Source: Solirubrobacterales bacterium (GTDB lineage: Bacteria > Actinomycetota > Thermoleophilia > Solirubrobacterales > Solirubrobacteraceae). Taken from it: a stretch of DNA of 15,627 nt. Both the position numbers and the translations under genes were made by a program. The notes beneath the pieces are model-generated. The model was not told where the DNA came from. It saw only the letters and a list, made by a program, of their open reading frames with translations, and did no database searches. Below are positions 13,200-15,627 of the stretch, piece after piece. The stretch covers positions 1-15,627 of the forward strand of contig PLYX01000212.1 in the NCBI GenBank assembly GCA_003151895.1. Direction: 5' to 3'. Position 1 is the stretch's first letter, and every line of letters starts with the position of its first letter.

Positions 13200-13955
13200 A
13201 TGAAGCACTCACGTCTCATCGCCGTCGGCGCGTTCGCCGCCGCGGCACTACCCGTACTCGCCCTGCCGGTTGCCGGTCAGGCGTCGAGCGACCGAGCGGT
13301 TCAGTCGTCGGCCGGTACTCATGTGAGCGTCAGGGTCGAGGGGATCTCCTCGACGCTGCTATCCGAAACAGCCGTGAGCGCCAAGGCCGCGTCGATCGAC
13401 AAGGACGGCAAGCCGACCGACACGTGCGAAGGCGACACCGCCGCCGTGGCGTTGCAGGACGCGACACACGGTCACTGGACCGCGGGCACGTTCTCCTCCG
13501 GTCTGGGATACCCCGTGATCGGTGTTCGCGGAGAGGAATACCCCTTCACCTCCAGCTACTACTGGTCGTTCTGGGTGGACGGCAGGCCGGCCACCACCGG
13601 CATCTGCGGCGCCACGCTGAAGAAGGGAGATCGTCTGCTGTTCTTCCCGCAGTGCTCGCGGGAAGTCGCAACGAGCTGTCCGCGGGGCATGTTCAACCCC
13701 AGCGTGCTCGCGCTCAGCGCTCCCAGGAGCGCTCGGGCCGGCAGGACGATCGCGGTGAGCGTCTCCGCGCTCGCCAACCTCACGGGCAAGGCGTCCTCCG
13801 CCTCGGGCGTGAAGCTGTCGGCGGCGGGACACACCGTCACAACCGGCGCGTTCGGCAAGGCCAGGCTGACGTTCGCGAAAGCCGGCAGCTACCGGATCCT
13901 CGCGAGCGCCCCGAACGCGATTCGCGACGAGCTCACGGTCAGGGTCAGTCGTTAG
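13200..13955 (+). CDS. Secreted DUF4430 (transcobalamin-like) protein with C-terminal Ig-like domain
   Basis: This 251-aa exported protein has a signal peptide at 1-28 (AVGAFAAAALPVLALPVAGQA, split here as the hydrophobic core to about 25). Residues 40-152 form a DUF4430 domain, the beta-rich fold shared with the C-terminal half of intrinsic factor and transcobalamin. The signature is YYWSFWVDGRPATTGICG and LKKGDRLLFF (residues 120-149). Four cysteines (76, 136, 152, 160) could form two disulfides. Residues 167-251 look like a bacterial Ig-type beta-sandwich with no LPxTG or membrane anchor. The gene is the first after the B12 riboswitch, so cobalamin or corrinoid capture outside the membrane is likely; this rests on context and family, not on proven residues. 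ATG 13200 is preferred over GTG 13179 because the ribosome binding site lies between them. Confidence 0.82.
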   Translation: MKHSRLIAVGAFAAAALPVLALPVAGQASSDRAVQSSAGTHVSVRVEGISSTLLSETAVSAKAASIDKDGKPTDTCEGDTAAVALQDATHGHWTAGTFSSGLGYPVIGVRGEEYPFTSSYYWSFWVDGRPATTGICGATLKKGDRLLFFPQCSREVATSCPRGMFNPSVLALSAPRSARAGRTIAVSVSALANLTGKASSASGVKLSAAGHTVTTGAFGKARLTFAKAGSYRILASAPNAIRDELTVRVSR

Positions 13956-13997
13956 GTCGACGAACCCTCGTCAGGACGACGACTCCTGGTTGGGACG

Positions 13998-14930
13998 ATG
14001 ACCCCTCGGCGTTCCCCGGCCCTGGTGGTCGCGCTCGCGGCGCTCTGCGCGTTCGCGGGCTGCGGCCTCGGGCCGGGGCCGGCGCCGAAGGGTGTGCGGC
14101 TCACCGTCACACGCGACTTCGGCGCGCGCGTGCTGCACGGCGCGCGGGCGCCGAGCGTTGTGGGCCAGGAGACGGTCATGAGCCTGCTCCAGCGCAACGC
14201 CACCGTGAGCACCCGCTACGGCGGAGGCTTCGTGCAGAGCATCGACGGCCTGTCCGAGGGTGTCAAGGGCGGCGAAGCGCGCGACTGGTTCTACTACGTC
14301 AACGGTGTGCAGGCGCCCAGGGGCGCCGCTGACACGAACGTGCACGCCGGCGACCGCGTGTGGTGGGATCTGCACGACTGGAGCCAAACCGAGACCGTCC
14401 CGGCGGTGGTGGGGTCGTTCCCCGAGCCGTTTCTCGCCGGGATCGAAGGCAAGCGCTACCCGGTGCGCGTGGAATGCCCCGACCCGACCGTCTCGGCGTG
14501 TCGCACGGTGCTCGACCGTCTGCGCGCGCTCGGCGTGCCCGCGGCGCTTGCCGCGACGTCGGGGGGAGAAGGATCGTTGACGCTGCGGATGCTGGTCGGT
14601 CCGTACTCCGCCATCGACGCCGACCCGGCAGCCCGCGGCATCGGAGGAGGACCGCGTTCCAGCGGGGTGTACGCGCGCTTCTCCTCCGACGGCAGGACGC
14701 TTGCGCTGCTCGACGCCGCCGGGCGCATCGTGCGCACGCTCGGCGCGCACGCCGGTCTGGTGGCGGCCACCCGCAATGGCGAAGATGCGCCCGTGTGGGT
14801 GGTCACCGGCACGGACGTCGCCGGTGTGGGCCTCGCCGCGAACGCGCTCGGCGAACAGTCGTTGCGCAACCACTTCGCGCTCGCGCTGGGAGGCGCGGGC
14901 GTGGCAGTGCCTCTCCCCGTCGAACGATGA
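13998..14930 (+). CDS. DUF4430 lipoprotein, candidate surface cobalamin-binding component
   Basis: This 310-aa protein begins with a lipoprotein signal whose lipobox FAGC places the lipidated Cys at residue 22. It should therefore be tethered to the outer face of the membrane. Residues about 33-126 are a second DUF4430 domain, with RDWFYYVNGVQAPRGAADT and HAGDRVWWDLHDW (residues 95-127), parallel to the YYWSFWVDG block of the preceding gene. The C-terminal 180 residues are a separate domain I do not recognise; it contains a Cys pair (160, 168). The gene is 42 bp after its neighbour and overlaps the EcfT gene by ATGA, so it should be under the same riboswitch. A lipid-anchored DUF4430 protein next to EcfT suggests handing captured B12 to an ECF importer. 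Confidence 0.82.
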   Translation: MTPRRSPALVVALAALCAFAGCGLGPGPAPKGVRLTVTRDFGARVLHGARAPSVVGQETVMSLLQRNATVSTRYGGGFVQSIDGLSEGVKGGEARDWFYYVNGVQAPRGAADTNVHAGDRVWWDLHDWSQTETVPAVVGSFPEPFLAGIEGKRYPVRVECPDPTVSACRTVLDRLRALGVPAALAATSGGEGSLTLRMLVGPYSAIDADPAARGIGGGPRSSGVYARFSSDGRTLALLDAAGRIVRTLGAHAGLVAATRNGEDAPVWVVTGTDVAGVGLAANALGEQSLRNHFALALGGAGVAVPLPVER

Positions 14931-15627
14931 CGGGAACGGGCGCGATGCGAACGCTCTTTTACCGGCGCCTGCCCTCCCCGCTGCACGCCACCCGCGCGAC
15001 GGTGGGGGCGGCGTGGACGATCGCGCTGATCCTCGCCGCCCTCTCGAGCGACCACCCGCTGGTGCTCGCCGTGCTGGCGGTCGCGATCGTGCTCGCGGGC
15101 GCGTGCGCCGGTGTCGGACGCGCGCTCGCGCGCTCGCTGCGCACGGCGGCGATTATGGCGCTCCCGATCGTGATGGTGAACGTGCTCGTCTCGCGCGACG
15201 GGCTGACCGTGTTCGCGCGGCTCGGCGACCTCGGACCGTTCGGCCAGGGCAACCTCACGGTGGAGGCGCTGGTGTACGGGGCGGTGATCGCGCTGAAGGT
15301 CGCGATCGTCATGCTCGCGACGACGCTCGCGAGTCTCGCCGTCGATCCCGACGAGCTGTTGCGAGTGGCGCGCCGCCTGTCGTTTCGCTCGGCGCTCACC
15401 GCGTCGCTTGCCACGCGCATGATCCCGGTGCTCGCGAATGACGCGCGGCGGCTGGCCGAGGCGCAATCGACGCGTCCGACGCAATCGATGGGCGTGGGGC
15501 AATCGATGCGTCAGCGTCAGGGGGCACCGCGCGCGCACACGCGCGCACACGCACACGCGCGCGCACGAGTCAGGCTGCTGAGCGCGATCGTCGGCTCCTC
15601 GCTCGACCGGGCGATGGACGTGGCCGC
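14927..15627 (+). CDS. ecfT: ECF transporter T component (EcfT), cut by right edge
   Basis: At least 233 residues of an energy-coupling-factor transmembrane subunit. The start MRTLFYRRLPSPLHATRATV is EcfT/CbiQ-like (the SPLH motif). Hydrophobic helices follow (ALILAALSSDHPLVLAVLAV; IMALPIVMVNVLVS; VIALKVAIVMLATTLAS), then the cytoplasmic coupling region VDPDELLRVARRL and ATRMIPVLANDARRLAEAQ. The first coupling motif, normally Ala-Arg-Gly, reads Thr-Arg-Pro at 182-184. It is followed by a repeat-bearing insert and a run of Arg/Ala/His before the last visible helix (IVGSSLDRAMDVA). The gene is ATGA-coupled to the lipoprotein. An in-frame ATG at 14945 is an alternative start with a better purine leader. 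In an ECF importer, EcfT links two ATPases to a substrate-binding S subunit; those genes would be to the right. Confidence 0.82.
   Translation, partial: MTGTGAMRTLFYRRLPSPLHATRATVGAAWTIALILAALSSDHPLVLAVLAVAIVLAGACAGVGRALARSLRTAAIMALPIVMVNVLVSRDGLTVFARLGDLGPFGQGNLTVEALVYGAVIALKVAIVMLATTLASLAVDPDELLRVARRLSFRSALTASLATRMIPVLANDARRLAEAQSTRPTQSMGVGQSMRQRQGAPRAHTRAHAHARARVRLLSAIVGSSLDRAMDVA
15463..15510 (+). repeat. 18-bp degenerate tandem repeat in the EcfT coupling loop
   Basis: GCAATCGA recurs at 15463, 15481 and 15499, exactly 18 bp apart, coding for QS-headed hexapeptides. It sits immediately after the place of the first Ala-Arg-Gly coupling motif of EcfT. Confidence 0.6.
15528..15567 (+). repeat. 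40-nt perfect alternating purine-pyrimidine tract
   Basis: From 15528 to 15567 the sequence alternates pyrimidine and purine without a break, mostly as CG and CA steps. This pattern is known to favour left-handed Z-DNA. In EcfT it codes for an Arg/Ala/His run. Confidence 0.75.

Noticed and set aside
13127..14332. 401-codon plus-strand frame starting inside the riboswitch
   Set aside because: It is out of frame with both DUF4430 genes, Arg-rich, and starts within the folded aptamer.

Overview
The window is very GC-rich, uses many GTG starts, and has tightly overlapping genes. Its families are typical of Actinobacteria: a Tn916/Tcp-type conjugation apparatus, a solo EcfT and DUF4430 proteins. 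Class Thermoleophilia (Solirubrobacterales-like) is my best guess from protein style, but no marker gene proves it.

Layout. (1) 1-1655, minus strand: the N-terminal part of the ATP-dependent protease Lon, which runs off the left edge and has a good sigma-70-like promoter, and a YihY/BrkB-family membrane protein. (2) About 1674-11633, plus strand: a compact and probably single operon of eight genes. It starts with a divergently oriented sigma-factor-like protein and a small 58-aa ORF. These are followed by a single-pass Ser/Thr/Pro-rich protein, a TcpC/VirB8-like protein, a small VirB2/TrbC-like two-TM protein, a TcpE-like protein, a VirB4/TcpF ATPase, a VirB6/TcpH-like polytopic protein and a lytic transglycosylase-NlpC/P60 cell-wall hydrolase. 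Gene content and order match the mating-pair (envelope-spanning) part of a Gram-positive type IV secretion system. No relaxase, coupling protein, integrase or attachment site is visible in the window. (3) 11710-12984: an FAD/NAD(P)-dependent pyridine nucleotide-disulfide oxidoreductase of the ferredoxin-reductase/AIF type. (4) 13002-15627: a cobalamin riboswitch followed by two exported DUF4430 (transcobalamin/intrinsic-factor C-terminal-like) proteins, one secreted and one a lipoprotein, and an ECF transporter T component cut by the right edge.

How the genes work together. In the T4SS block, VirB4 supplies energy. The VirB8-, VirB6- and TcpE-like proteins form the membrane channel, the two-TM protein is a candidate pilin-like subunit, and the hydrolase opens peptidoglycan. 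The sigma-like protein is a candidate dedicated regulator. Two of the wall-facing proteins carry in-frame tandem repeats that would change tether length. In the B12 block, the riboswitch should repress the genes when cobalamin is plentiful. The two DUF4430 proteins are candidate B12 or corrinoid capture proteins that feed an ECF importer whose S and A subunits would lie beyond the right edge.

No stretch longer than 300 bases lacks a feature. No tRNA, rRNA, CRISPR array or insertion sequence was recognised.
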